Part shown: positions 31,031-41,997 of the stretch, piece by piece
How positions within the stretch are numbered: the stretch's first letter is position 1
How the letters are laid out: every line of letters begins with the position of its first letter
NCBI RefSeq assembly: GCF_001677275.1
Contig: NZ_CP016177.1
Coordinates: 1,674,001-1,738,000, forward strand
Origin: Vibrio breoganii
GTDB lineage: Bacteria; Pseudomonadota; Gammaproteobacteria; Enterobacterales; Vibrionaceae
Length of the DNA stretch: 64,000 nucleotides
Direction: 5' to 3'
Translations under genes and position numbers: made by a program
The notes under the pieces: generated by a model
What the model saw: only the letters and a program-made list of their open reading frames with translations
The model's database searches: none
Told to the model about the DNA's origin: nothing

Positions 31031-34000
31031 CTAATCTAACGAAAAAAATACTGGCGTTGACGCTCTACCAGAATGTACTTGCCACTTTCCATCCACAATA
31101 GCTTGAACTTGTTCAGCTTCATCTTTGTGATGTGGAAAGTCATTCTTGTAGTCTCGAGTATCAACCCACCAATAGCCAAAGCCTTGATCTAGCCAGATTG
31201 AAACCTGGCTACCATCGCTAAGTACAAGTTTAAGTGTTCTGGCGTGCGGCATTTTGTTTTTTGGAATCGAGAGAAACTCAATATCTAATTTAGTATGCTT
31301 AATACAAGCGTCTACAAGCGAGGCTCTGTCACTTTCATATTGCCAGTTATCTTGCACACTTACTGGCTCATATCGACTATCTTGCAGAATAGAGGTGACT
31401 ATTTTGGCTTTACTACCTTTGTAATGCCCTATTAAAGCTCCTACTGTGTTGAGACACAGGGAAAAAGGCAAAGGTGAGCTCAAATACCTGTCACTGTAAA
31501 TGACCTCTACTACCTTATTATTCTGCATTTTGTCGAGCAACAGCCCTGACGCTTTAAAGACATGTGTCCAGAAAAGGCTACCAAAAGTATTCACCTCAAC
31601 ATTCAATTCATCATTAATAAAAGCTTTTCCTATATCCTTTCTGCTAGAGTCAATTTCAACATTCAACTCTTGATATTGTTGAGAGCTATTTATGCCAGTA
31701 ATTAACTGTTTAGTGTCATCTGTAGGGCAACCCCAACATGTAGAAAACTCACCACCATCATCAACCTCAGCAAGCAGTGTGAACTTTTTATCACTTGGAT
31801 CTTTACGCTTTAAACTGATGTTCGGATGATTTGCCAGCCAAGACAGTGTCACTAACGCAGAAGTCGTAAATTGATGACTAACATCACATTCAACGACCAG
31901 CGATACCGACGTTTCTCGAGCCCAATCGTACAAAGGCGTTAACAGAGACCAGTCATCGATACTATCGATTTGATTTAGGGAGAGGTGAAGATATAGGCTT
32001 CCAGTTTCTTTATGGGCAGAAACTTGCTCTATCGCAGTAGTAAGCGGCCTAAGCTCTCGACGGTTTTGCCATTCAAATAAATGAAGCCCATCGGGTAGAG
32101 CCATGCGATTGAAGAAGTCTATGCTCAGAAACTCCACGACTTTATGGCGATTCAATTGGTCCAATGCATGTTGGGATGAATAGTCCACTAAGCATCGATG
32201 ACATGCTTTATCGCAACTACAACCAATAGCCTTGGATTTTACTTTTTGTAGTAGTTCTACTAAAAACTCTGAAGCCTTTATTGAAAATCCGGCACCTCCA
32301 GACGCTGAGTCATAAATCACGATAGCTTGAGCAGGATTCTCTTTGTAATTAATAGGCTTGGTCAAACAGCCCATCTCATCATTCTTTATTCCCAATTTAT
32401 CTGCTAGTTCATTTCGAAGTAGTACAGCAATAGAACGAGCCGTGCGTCTGTCATTTAGGGGACTGCCATCAGCATTAAACAGTACTAATTCGAATACATC
32501 AGAATGGGTGCTATGCCCTAAGAATATTGGTCCCTTTATCGCAAAGTCCTTTAGATTTCCCTCGCAAGTACGTTCACTTTCTCGATTCAATTGGCCTTTA
32601 CCGCCTCGCAATCGAGTATGATTTGCCAAGACATCATGAGGAGTTTGGCCGTCTTTACCAGACATAGACTCCATACGGCCACACTCTAGGCAAAGCGCAT
32701 ACCCCTCTTCAGACAAACCGGCGCTATGGTAATATATGTGGCCATCATGACTATCCCTAAACACTGCACTAGGGTTCGAGCTTACCTCATTCCATTCACT
32801 TCCCTCTACCGTAATCCATGGGTCATTCACTGGAACATGTACTAGCTTCGAAATATCGTTGTGAGGCTTGTTTCGAATATCGATAGCAAAACTGCCAGGC
32901 TCTATGAAGCGATGAAAATGTTTAGGATCAAGTTCTTCACTGCAGTGCTTGCAGTTTTCAGGCATAGCTCTTGAAATACCACTCGCGCCGCAATGCCCGC
33001 AACGCCAAGCCCATAATAAAGCCTGGATCTCTTTAACTTGATCTGCTGATGCTGGGCTGTGCCAGTTTAAGAGTACCCCACTTGATTTATAGACCTGTCC
33101 ATCAAGCACAACCTCCGCACCTGGAGCATAATCTCTAATCGCAACAGACAGATCCCTTGATGGGTAGTCTCGAGCACTGTGAAGATTATCGATACGATGT
33201 TCAAATTGTTGATTAGCCGATGCTTTGCTTTCTTTTAGGGCCTGGATAGCTCGTTTTCTTCGATTTATCGATTCAATATTATCGTTATTAAGAGCGACGA
33301 CATCAGTTGGGAATCCATAACCAGGTAAAAAGCCCTTTCTTGCCAATTCAGAAAGCAAAAATTCACCCTCTAGTCTCTGAATTTGGGTTTCTACTGCGGC
33401 TTGAGCAATAGATATTCCACCGCTGCCGTCTTTGACTGCTTCACTTTGTTTCTTAAGTAGATTGTGCTCACTCAACCAGTCGGTCGAGATCTCTTTTAGC
33501 TGCAAAGCGGACTGCGATACAAGTTGATGCATTGGTATCGAATTTAAAATCGTTCTCGCTACTAACATTTTTAGGCCACCCTCAACTTCTGCCAAGGCTT
33601 CGGTTTTACACCAATCAATAAAACGATCAGCCTGCGATGCCGTGCTTTCATGAAGAGACAAAAAGAAGTTACCAGAGCTCAAACGCAAAGAGTTTTCACT
33701 ATCGGTGTGACGCAAAAATACTGACATCAAAAGTGCATTGATGTGGCGTCGCACGATATATTCACTAGAAAGCGACACATTCGGAACTAATATCGGTGTA
33801 TCAAAAGCCCATCGTGTTTGTTCGAAGATGTATTCTCCATGAGGCGTATTTTTGCAAAGAGTTAAGGCTACAGATTTTGTCTCTCCACGACGTCCAGCAC
33901 GACCAGCACGCTGAAGATAATTCGCTGGGTTAGGTGGGGCGTTGTTCATAGCAACAACGGAGATACCACCGATATCTACACCCATTTCCATTGTGGTAGA

Positions 34001-37000
34001 ACAACTCAAAACGTTGATCTGGCCTTTCTTAAATTTGTCCTCGTAGTCCCTTAACAAACGAGCTGGTAATTGCGCTGAGTGCTCAGCAACCCTGAAATAG
34101 GGCGTACGTTCTACAATTCGATCTGAGATGTCTGACCAAGCATTCTCTCTCCGCAGTTCAAGTATCGATTCTTGCTCTTGCCACGCTCTAACCTCCGACA
34201 GGGAAACATCGGTACCATCTTCAACGCGCCTTCCATAAGGGAACTCATAAGTAGGTGTTTCTAGCTCTCTACAAATTTGCTCTTCTCTAACTCCTCGGGC
34301 ACTCAAGAAGGGAGTAATTTTTTGAAGGGGCGTGTCGATCATCTTTTGCGTATGAGGGCACTGCCACTTTTTATCATAAAGGCTAAAGCTAACTTGTTGT
34401 TCCAACTCTAGCCTGACACCATCACCACTAGCTGTCAGCACATGACGCTGAAGAACCTTCCAAGCCTCAGTAAGGATTGCATTAATGCGGTTTTTGGTTG
34501 CAACATCTGAAATATCTAATTGGAATGCTGTTGCCAACAGTCTTACCAACCTAGGTTGCACTGCACCTTTTCTTACTTGTGGCCACGACATTACATTTCG
34601 ATGCGGATTATCGCTATTTGGTGCTATCAATAGGCCGGCGCTGAACTTAGCTCCAATCCAGCGCTGCTGCTCTTCACTCAGTGAAATAGCTTTAACCGCT
34701 CTTACATGAAAATTCAGGCATAAGGTAAGAAAGTCCACCCATTTTGCCTGCCCTTCATCAACAGAATTGAATAAGCTTGTCCAATCAACAGGAGCTGTGT
34801 TCCCTTTGTCTTTGATATTTGGGTATTCCATTCTTATCAAACCAAGAGTCTCTAGGGTGTTTTGTCTTTTTGGTCGACTATTAAACTCTCGAAGTAATAA
34901 AAGGCGTGCGAGCAACAAAGGGTCTTGCACCATGATCATTTTGTCGTCGAATCGGCTGTAGGAATCTTTAATCCAGTAAAGCAGCTCTTTTTCCTTAACA
35001 AGCTCTTGCTCAACCTCTTTCCAAGGAATGGAGATATCACCAACTTGGCTAAGTTCTGCGATCTTATCTTCCATGATCTCAACCATGTCGTCATCGCCGT
35101 CTTCTTGAAACATGGCTAAGCGTGCACGGTATTTTTTTAGATTGGCTTCTTGCTCAGGTGAGAGCGTTCCACTTTTCAAGGTTCGATCCACCACAAGATG
35201 AAACAACGCAGAACGTAAAAACTGCCTCTCTGCATCCTGCTGAGATTTTGCGGAAAACCTTGCTGTACCCTGTCGACTGTCGGTAAACGTAATCATGCGT
35301 CGACCATTCCATGGTCCTTTTGCCTGCTCTTTTTTACCATCCTCACAAAATTCAAGAAGTGTAGGCAGCACTGTTGAGAGCATAAATGGTGCACCATTAC
35401 GGAAGTGGCGATAAAACTCAAAATTTTGAATCTTAGTGTGCTGACAACACGGGCATCTCAGTGCCAATCCACTACCGCCTGACTTTGCGTAGCCTTCAAC
35501 GCGATGCACAACGAACCCTTTATCACTTCTTTTTGTCGACAAAACGCCGTCATTCTGTAACCAATGCTCTCCTGTTTCCTCAAAGTTACTCTCTGCGAGT
35601 AAACAGCGGCTAGTATGTTCATCCTCAGTATCTTCATCTTCCTCATGAATCTCAGCTTCTGTAGGCTCTAAATCCAGAGTAAAATCATCGACATTGGACT
35701 CAGGCTTAGCAAGATACAAACGGCTATCACCCGTCTCCAAGTTGGTCGCTTCATCAGCAAGTAACAAACTGGTTCCACATCCATTACAGCTCACCATATC
35801 AAAGACAGGTGAACCACAATCACACGTTTCTCGCCTAGACATATAAACCATGCCGAAACGCCAATCGAGAGCTTCCAATGGCGTACCCTGCTTGGCCTTA
35901 CATTCAGAGTTTGAACATGCCCAAAGGCCACCAGCAACTCGATGAAATAGGTGTAAACGAAACGGAATGAAGGCTTGCCCATCTGGGCCAATCGTTGAAG
36001 CACAAACATCCATCCATTGAAGAGCTAAGCGTGCCTCAATTGGCTCCTCGGTTGCCGAGAGCACTTTACAAATCTCGCTCAAGGTTAGACGGTTGTCTTC
36101 AGAACAAAGATGTTGTCTCAGCACTCGCAACGGCGTCATGGCTTCAAGCATTTCATATCGCTTCGCCATATCGCTTTCTCGTTTTACTGTTTCAATATCC
36201 ATCGGAAGATTTTGATCAGCTTCAACCAATTCTTTGATTTCTCTCTCACCCTTCACTAGATGAACTTGAGAAATATCAACACCTGCAACGTCCGCCAGAA
36301 AGGCCCTAAGCTCATTGTCCGAGTCTTTACCACCGATTGTTGCTGAGGTTGCAACAAAGCGAACCTGCTCAGACTTAACACCAAATCCATGCATCACACG
36401 TCTAAGTAACAAAGAAAGCTCAGCTGCTTGAGAGCCGATGTAAGTATGGGCCTCATCGAGAACTATCCATCTCAATTTACCCTTCGACTTATTCAGAATC
36501 GGCTCATCTTTTTGACGCACAAGCATATATTCCAGCATGGTCGAGTTGGTCACCAAGATCTGTGCAGGACTCTCCCTCAGACCTTTACGAGAAAGTTGTT
36601 GATTCGGCTGTTCTTTTTGCAGCTGCGCTGGTACCTGCTCTTTGGTTTCACCGTTATAAAGACAAAACTTAACATCAGAGCCTAATTGGTGAGTCCAAGC
36701 TGCAAGTCGGTCTCTCTGGCTATTAATCAAAGCATTAAGTGGATACAGAAACAGTGCTTCCACCCCTTCTGCTCCGCTTCTTCGACGAGTAATGTCATTT
36801 AAGATTGGAACAAGGAAACACTCTGTTTTACCCGAACCTGTGCCACTACTCACTATGACCGAGCAAGGCTTTTCATCTGTTAAATGAGCCCAAGCTTTAT
36901 GCTGATGCTCATAAGGAAACCAGCTGGAATCAAATCGATAATCTTCCTCTAGTTCTTTCGGGGGATTCGCCATAGCATGCACAACCTTTTCTTCCAAAAG

Positions 37001-37219
37001 GCCACCTGCCAGAGAGTTCATTGACTGTTCAAAAGGTTTCCAGCCAAACGTTGCTTCAAAAACAGGGTCTCCGAGAAAAGAGCCATCAATTCCTGGCGAT
37101 GTAGAATATTTCTGCCAAAGGAAATCCCTTAAAGGTTTAGAGCGAAGGCCAAACTGTCCAAGTGTCGCGCGAGATGCTCGCTTAGTTAGCTGATCAATTA
37201 TCGATTCAAAATATTCCAT
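31031..37219 (-). CDS. druE: Giant DUF1998-type helicase, DruE-like
   Basis: This 2062-residue superfamily 2 helicase has Walker A SSGTGSGKTECF near residue 126, DEAHTYIGSQAAELSLLLRR near 256, the TSATIG motif near 290, and helicase C motif VI in LQRAGRAGRRGE near 1110. Cys clusters suggest zinc sites near 435-490, 590 and 1405-1430. The C-terminal cluster GCSCDKACHRCLVDYSS near 1670 is typical of the DUF1998 domain. Size and domain order fit Druantia DruE (about 2000 residues). The DruH-like gene precedes it by 45 bases, making a type III pair. DISARM DrmA-like helicases are the main alternative but are shorter. Confidence 0.75.
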   Translation of the reverse strand: MEYFESIIDQLTKRASRATLGQFGLRSKPLRDFLWQKYSTSPGIDGSFLGDPVFEATFGWKPFEQSMNSLAGGLLEEKVVHAMANPPKELEEDYRFDSSWFPYEHQHKAWAHLTDEKPCSVIVSSGTGSGKTECFLVPILNDITRRRSGAEGVEALFLYPLNALINSQRDRLAAWTHQLGSDVKFCLYNGETKEQVPAQLQKEQPNQQLSRKGLRESPAQILVTNSTMLEYMLVRQKDEPILNKSKGKLRWIVLDEAHTYIGSQAAELSLLLRRVMHGFGVKSEQVRFVATSATIGGKDSDNELRAFLADVAGVDISQVHLVKGEREIKELVEADQNLPMDIETVKRESDMAKRYEMLEAMTPLRVLRQHLCSEDNRLTLSEICKVLSATEEPIEARLALQWMDVCASTIGPDGQAFIPFRLHLFHRVAGGLWACSNSECKAKQGTPLEALDWRFGMVYMSRRETCDCGSPVFDMVSCNGCGTSLLLADEATNLETGDSRLYLAKPESNVDDFTLDLEPTEAEIHEEDEDTEDEHTSRCLLAESNFEETGEHWLQNDGVLSTKRSDKGFVVHRVEGYAKSGGSGLALRCPCCQHTKIQNFEFYRHFRNGAPFMLSTVLPTLLEFCEDGKKEQAKGPWNGRRMITFTDSRQGTARFSAKSQQDAERQFLRSALFHLVVDRTLKSGTLSPEQEANLKKYRARLAMFQEDGDDDMVEIMEDKIAELSQVGDISIPWKEVEQELVKEKELLYWIKDSYSRFDDKMIMVQDPLLLARLLLLREFNSRPKRQNTLETLGLIRMEYPNIKDKGNTAPVDWTSLFNSVDEGQAKWVDFLTLCLNFHVRAVKAISLSEEQQRWIGAKFSAGLLIAPNSDNPHRNVMSWPQVRKGAVQPRLVRLLATAFQLDISDVATKNRINAILTEAWKVLQRHVLTASGDGVRLELEQQVSFSLYDKKWQCPHTQKMIDTPLQKITPFLSARGVREEQICRELETPTYEFPYGRRVEDGTDVSLSEVRAWQEQESILELRRENAWSDISDRIVERTPYFRVAEHSAQLPARLLRDYEDKFKKGQINVLSCSTTMEMGVDIGGISVVAMNNAPPNPANYLQRAGRAGRRGETKSVALTLCKNTPHGEYIFEQTRWAFDTPILVPNVSLSSEYIVRRHINALLMSVFLRHTDSENSLRLSSGNFFLSLHESTASQADRFIDWCKTEALAEVEGGLKMLVARTILNSIPMHQLVSQSALQLKEISTDWLSEHNLLKKQSEAVKDGSGGISIAQAAVETQIQRLEGEFLLSELARKGFLPGYGFPTDVVALNNDNIESINRRKRAIQALKESKASANQQFEHRIDNLHSARDYPSRDLSVAIRDYAPGAEVVLDGQVYKSSGVLLNWHSPASADQVKEIQALLWAWRCGHCGASGISRAMPENCKHCSEELDPKHFHRFIEPGSFAIDIRNKPHNDISKLVHVPVNDPWITVEGSEWNEVSSNPSAVFRDSHDGHIYYHSAGLSEEGYALCLECGRMESMSGKDGQTPHDVLANHTRLRGGKGQLNRESERTCEGNLKDFAIKGPIFLGHSTHSDVFELVLFNADGSPLNDRRTARSIAVLLRNELADKLGIKNDEMGCLTKPINYKENPAQAIVIYDSASGGAGFSIKASEFLVELLQKVKSKAIGCSCDKACHRCLVDYSSQHALDQLNRHKVVEFLSIDFFNRMALPDGLHLFEWQNRRELRPLTTAIEQVSAHKETGSLYLHLSLNQIDSIDDWSLLTPLYDWARETSVSLVVECDVSHQFTTSALVTLSWLANHPNISLKRKDPSDKKFTLLAEVDDGGEFSTCWGCPTDDTKQLITGINSSQQYQELNVEIDSSRKDIGKAFINDELNVEVNTFGSLFWTHVFKASGLLLDKMQNNKVVEVIYSDRYLSSPLPFSLCLNTVGALIGHYKGSKAKIVTSILQDSRYEPVSVQDNWQYESDRASLVDACIKHTKLDIEFLSIPKNKMPHARTLKLVLSDGSQVSIWLDQGFGYWWVDTRDYKNDFPHHKDEAEQVQAIVDGKWQVHSGRASTPVFFSLD

Positions 37220-37264
37220 TGTTTTCTCTGTCTTTTTATTCGGCTATTTCGGTTTTGATTCAAG

Positions 37265-40200
37265 TTAGGCGTTGATCAAACCGATAATCATTTTCTGCGT
37301 CAGGGCAAATGCTTGGTCAAAGTAGATTTCGTCGAATCTTCTATACTCGCGAAGTGCGTGTACTATCTCGGGGTTCATTCTTAGCTGGGCCTGCCCGCAG
37401 GTAGACAATGCAAGTAATACAGGAGCGTTCATTATTGTGTTCTTAAAGCTGTGCTTATCTGTGAAGCAAACTTTCTTCCACTCTGGGTTAACTTTATGAA
37501 TGACACTCGCCAGGATGCCTTCAGCAGAGAATTTAGGCCATTGAGAATCCACTTGACGTTGCGAAAGCTCATTTCTCAAATCAAAAATATGCTGGCTATA
37601 AGCTGCAGGCGCTAACGACGGCTTGTTTTGCTTGTCATCAAATTTTGACAGTAGCAAATCACTCAAAGGCGCAAACCCAGGAAAGTAAGACACCAGCTCT
37701 CTTAGCTTCTTGAATAACCTAGTTTGTGCAACATCGGCCATGTCATCTCCGAGCTTATCAAGCAGATTTTGGTGGTATGCAGAACAAACTTTAACGGCAT
37801 CAGAAATACTCAAGGCATACCAAACAAATGGGAATTGCCTATCAATCTGCCAGACACGATCAATTTCATTTTTGTTCGCATTTAGCAACATAGCAAATAC
37901 AAACTCATTCTGCTTGATAGCACCACGCCATAAATCAAAAGTGGTTAGAGGAACCGCATCAAAGGCAAGCAAGGTGCGAACGTATTTCCATTCTTTACGC
38001 GTAAAGTCGTATGCAATATCACTGGCCACTTTTGAAAATGCGCTCAAACGATCCCAGCGCTTTCCATATCCAGATGCTTCTTCAAATCCATTCTGAGCCT
38101 CCGGCAATAATTCTAGGTCTTTACTCCACATAACAGGCCTGATGCCTTGACTTAAGTCCTTATTGAATACGAGCCAAGCCCCGGGTTGCAATTCTTCATC
38201 TGGCATCTTCCACACTCGTAAACTAGATGATGCAGAATCACTGATTTCTACAAGCTCCAATGGTGTTTGATCCGGCTTATCAAGAGGAACTGTAAGAAGC
38301 TCAACAGATTGATGAGAGGAAGTCTCAGTGCCAAATTCAATAGTTGCTTCTTCTCGATTAGGTAATAACGAGTCAGTGTAGGCAGCCAAATTACAGGTGA
38401 AGAGCTCTGTACCATGATGAAGCACACTAAACTTCACCTTAGCATCCAACTTCTCGGATAGTGCGAACAGTGCCTGAATATTGTCTCGATAAGAAGCTAG
38501 GGCTAATCCACTTGCTAGCGCATCGATAGATGGCAACACCGAAGAGAAAAAAGCACTGTTTGCAAACTTGCCACGAATATCACTAGCTTGCAGCACAAAC
38601 ATCATCTCAATTTCACCCTCTAAGCCAAAACCGTAGAGTTCATAGCTATTTAATCTATCTATCAATAAATCACTATGCGCATCAACAAACTGATCCTGGC
38701 CCTCTAATAGGCATACTCCGCGGCTTGGGAAAGGCACTACCATAGAAATAGACCTAGCCCTATCGACCCACCACAGTTCAATCGTGATGAATGCAGGTGG
38801 TTGCTCTGGACAAAACAGTTCTAAAGTAATGGCATTGCTAGAAGGGGACGCTTGAGAATGTATGGTAGCTGAATGCTCGCTACTTACAGCAACAACTGGC
38901 AAGCGCGAACTCGAAATCACTATATCTCCCTTGTGGATATTGCTTCCTGGCTTTATCTCAATATCAAAATCTTCAGGTAAAGCAGACAACCTAAAACGCT
39001 TTTTAGGTTTGCCATTCACTACATAAGCGGTTTCGCTTTGCCCATAAGGCATAGTGGCCAGTGGCATCCACTGTTGCTTACTTTTGTCATGCCACCTTAG
39101 CTGCGCATCGGAAACCCGAGTTTTGTGCCCTTCTGAGGTTAAACACACAAGTTCAGGTTTACCAACAAAGCACTTCGCTGGGCTAGTTTGATAAGGCAAT
39201 GCCTCACCACTCCAAACATATTCTATTTTCTGAGAACCCACACCGCCAAGCTCTACACAATAGCTTCCAAATGTATGTTGCCCAACACTGTTTAAAGAAA
39301 CGACGACCAGACTACTTCGAGCGATCTCTCCCAATATATCGCTTTCAAGCGGCAGCTGCGCTGTTGCATCGAGAATAACCAAGGCTGAACGCTCTTCCAA
39401 GGTAACATCACCGCTGCCTTGAAGCTGGTAGCTATTGTCTTTGTCAGTAAAGACCCATGGCTCGTGTATATCCAGCTCACTGCCACCAACAAGCGGCGCA
39501 AACCATGTATTGCCTTGATCGTCTTTTGCCATCAGCTGAACTTCTTCGTTGAACCAGTCGTCCGGCAACACTGTATCTATGATATCGACCAAGAAACGCT
39601 CTTTACGGTTCTGCGGTAGGAAGGCTTTGGCAATTAATAATGGCTTTTTACCCACAGCAAACAGACTGAAGCGATCTGGCATTGAATGCATAGCGAATAG
39701 CTGTTGAATGTACTCAGCGTTTACTCGCGGGCGTAAGGTGAGCTCAGAGCGCAATGCCCATTGATACTGAGACTCGGCAGAATCGTCACGATTATAAGCA
39801 TGATGATCGAATACTTTATTGAGACTTCTAACTAAACGTATGGTATTAGGCAGACGACGTTGAATAGTAATTGCTTTGCCTAGGGCTCTTTCAAGCAATC
39901 CCCTTGCGATCTTTTGATCGATATTTATTGGCAAAGTATCAAGCCAGTTGGGAGCAACTGCATCGAGATAGCGGACAGGATCTTTTTGCTCATCTAAACC
40001 ATAGCGCTCGGCTAATTCAACCAATGCCTCAGAGATTTTCCCGACTATGGTATAAACGGTGTCGTTTCGAAATGACGCCGCAATATTGTGGTCGTGCGCG
40101 CGAGCTATCTCCACCGAATTTGGCTTAGACAGTGAGTACTTGCCAAAATCTTGAATAACCTGCTCAAAGTAATGAGCGAGTTTGTTATCTGGGTTAGAGA

Positions 40201-40630
40201 CCAGCTTCAAAGGCAATCCACCCTCTACTGCGACAGTACCGAGATACATATTGCCCTGCGCATTAGTGAGTATCGGGCGACGCCAAAATCGAAAACCACC
40301 AGCAATCAAGCGGTTTCGCTGACCAGCCGTGATTTCCTGCCCCGTTAACCCCAATGATTCAAATATTGGGTCCCAACTCCAAATCCCACCTGAAAACTCT
40401 TTACGCCACCACTCCGAAGCATAAAGTACAAACGCACCAGCCCAATCAGAACTCATACTGCTTGGCACATAGCCACTCAAATTTTTGCTCTTGAGACTAT
40501 CAATCAGGCTCTTTTGCAGGGATGTTAACTCATCATCACTTAGCTTGTAACTGTACAAAGGTGAACCATCAGGAGCTTTAAGTCCACGAGAACTCCAAAC
40601 GCTAAAAATTACTTGTCTAAACGTAGCCAT
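37265..40630 (-). CDS. druH: Large DruH-like defence protein of unknown activity
   Basis: The 1121-residue soluble protein begins MATFRQVIFSVWSSRGLKAP. It has no signal peptide, membrane helix, P-loop or nuclease motif that I can see. Length, order and adjacency to the DUF1998 helicase match DruH of Druantia type III, whose biochemical role is not established. That name is given by context and size, not by a motif. The gene begins 64 bases after the mcrC stop on the same strand. Confidence 0.5.
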   Translation of the reverse strand: MATFRQVIFSVWSSRGLKAPDGSPLYSYKLSDDELTSLQKSLIDSLKSKNLSGYVPSSMSSDWAGAFVLYASEWWRKEFSGGIWSWDPIFESLGLTGQEITAGQRNRLIAGGFRFWRRPILTNAQGNMYLGTVAVEGGLPLKLVSNPDNKLAHYFEQVIQDFGKYSLSKPNSVEIARAHDHNIAASFRNDTVYTIVGKISEALVELAERYGLDEQKDPVRYLDAVAPNWLDTLPINIDQKIARGLLERALGKAITIQRRLPNTIRLVRSLNKVFDHHAYNRDDSAESQYQWALRSELTLRPRVNAEYIQQLFAMHSMPDRFSLFAVGKKPLLIAKAFLPQNRKERFLVDIIDTVLPDDWFNEEVQLMAKDDQGNTWFAPLVGGSELDIHEPWVFTDKDNSYQLQGSGDVTLEERSALVILDATAQLPLESDILGEIARSSLVVVSLNSVGQHTFGSYCVELGGVGSQKIEYVWSGEALPYQTSPAKCFVGKPELVCLTSEGHKTRVSDAQLRWHDKSKQQWMPLATMPYGQSETAYVVNGKPKKRFRLSALPEDFDIEIKPGSNIHKGDIVISSSRLPVVAVSSEHSATIHSQASPSSNAITLELFCPEQPPAFITIELWWVDRARSISMVVPFPSRGVCLLEGQDQFVDAHSDLLIDRLNSYELYGFGLEGEIEMMFVLQASDIRGKFANSAFFSSVLPSIDALASGLALASYRDNIQALFALSEKLDAKVKFSVLHHGTELFTCNLAAYTDSLLPNREEATIEFGTETSSHQSVELLTVPLDKPDQTPLELVEISDSASSSLRVWKMPDEELQPGAWLVFNKDLSQGIRPVMWSKDLELLPEAQNGFEEASGYGKRWDRLSAFSKVASDIAYDFTRKEWKYVRTLLAFDAVPLTTFDLWRGAIKQNEFVFAMLLNANKNEIDRVWQIDRQFPFVWYALSISDAVKVCSAYHQNLLDKLGDDMADVAQTRLFKKLRELVSYFPGFAPLSDLLLSKFDDKQNKPSLAPAAYSQHIFDLRNELSQRQVDSQWPKFSAEGILASVIHKVNPEWKKVCFTDKHSFKNTIMNAPVLLALSTCGQAQLRMNPEIVHALREYRRFDEIYFDQAFALTQKMIIGLINA

Positions 40631-40693
40631 ACTAAACCTTGTTATTTTTAATTATTTTTTAATCACAAACATACAACTAACCTTTCAGCCGTA

Positions 40694-41995
40694 TTAATTT
40701 ATAAGCTTATAAAGGCCGTGTTTGTGATTAAGAACCAGCCGACTTTTTTCTGTTAGTGACGTATCAAAAGGTACAACCCAAAGCCTAAGTTCATTCTTAA
40801 AATCAAAGTGATGCACTATCGGCTCCCGGAACCCGTCATGGCTTGGGTAGATCAAGTAGAGATCTCCCTTACCCCCGAGATACTTATGTCCGTAGGCGAA
40901 CATCTGATACATATCAGATTGTGAGATACCGTAATTGTGCTCTGACGTATCCAGTAGCTTCCACTTGGTATCTAGCACTATGGCATCACCTCCAGACTGC
41001 CTTATGAGTAAGTCTGGTTTGAGTTGGAATTTGTTTTGGTCATTATGGGTCACCAGGTACTTTGACCTAGCCTGTGTTAATAGTTCCGCTTTACCTTCGA
41101 GCTGTTTGCGCAGAATTGAAGCAACATAACTTTCAAACACGGCCTCCATAGGAAACAGCAAAGAGAGTGCACTGGATTCGCCTTTCATGCTTAAGGGGGA
41201 AAAGCCCGCAAGGATGAGCTTTGCCCAATCTAACGGCGCGTGATAGTCGCTCATGCTCCTGTCTAATCGAACCGCATTAATATCCTGCGCTACGGACTTT
41301 GAAGAAGGTACGTCCATAAAGGCAAACTGCATTTCTCGCAGTAGCTTTTGATTAGAGGGTAATCGGGTGTATTTGGCGACTTTTTGCAGTGCTGTTGCAA
41401 TAAGTCTGTTGGCAGGGCGATTAATTAAATACTCATCGTATTCAACATAAAACTTATGCTTGTTAACCAAGTTGTGTTTGAGCTGTTTACCGACCAGTAA
41501 TTTGCCTTTTTGAAAGTTCAGATTATCTTGCTCAGCAACATAGTCACTTTTAAGACCGCGTTTAATCAGTTGATTTACCGATTGTAAAAACTGATGGATA
41601 AACACCTCTAGCAGAGGCATCTTTTTATTGGCAACACTGGCTTGGTTTGCACTGACGTATCGAAAAGAGCCAAGATGAAGCAACATCATGAGAAGCATTT
41701 GCCTTGAGTTCTCTATCGCTTGGTTCTCATCTTCGGCTTTACGTCCTACTTTAGGCAATACTTCAATATGCTCACCTGTGGGAGTAAACAATACACCTAC
41801 ATAGTTTTTTACCTGTATCAGCTCAACACCAAGGCGTTTGGTCAGGCTAAGGCATTTACACAAATCACTTTCATCTGCGCTTAGACTCACCTCTTTTAGG
41901 TAGTCAAAAGCTCGGGTAGAGATTCGTGAAGCTCCTATACTGGTAGCTTCTTTCGAATGTGTTAAATACCCATACTCAAAAACCGTGGTGTGCAT
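40694..41995 (-). CDS. mcrC: McrC-like PD-(D/E)XK nuclease subunit
   Basis: McrC is the nuclease partner of the McrB GTPase motor and cuts modified DNA. The 433-residue chain has the expected PD-(D/E)XK site LKPDLLIRQSGGDAIVLDTKW at residues about 325-347. An N-terminal DUF2357-like domain is not obvious. The start lies 2 bases after the mcrB stop. The last codons overlap a 16-bp palindrome (40698-40713) with the TTATAAGCTTATAA core. Confidence 0.85.
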   Translation of the reverse strand: MHTTVFEYGYLTHSKEATSIGASRISTRAFDYLKEVSLSADESDLCKCLSLTKRLGVELIQVKNYVGVLFTPTGEHIEVLPKVGRKAEDENQAIENSRQMLLMMLLHLGSFRYVSANQASVANKKMPLLEVFIHQFLQSVNQLIKRGLKSDYVAEQDNLNFQKGKLLVGKQLKHNLVNKHKFYVEYDEYLINRPANRLIATALQKVAKYTRLPSNQKLLREMQFAFMDVPSSKSVAQDINAVRLDRSMSDYHAPLDWAKLILAGFSPLSMKGESSALSLLFPMEAVFESYVASILRKQLEGKAELLTQARSKYLVTHNDQNKFQLKPDLLIRQSGGDAIVLDTKWKLLDTSEHNYGISQSDMYQMFAYGHKYLGGKGDLYLIYPSHDGFREPIVHHFDFKNELRLWVVPFDTSLTEKSRLVLNHKHGLYKLIN

Positions 41996-41997
41996 AC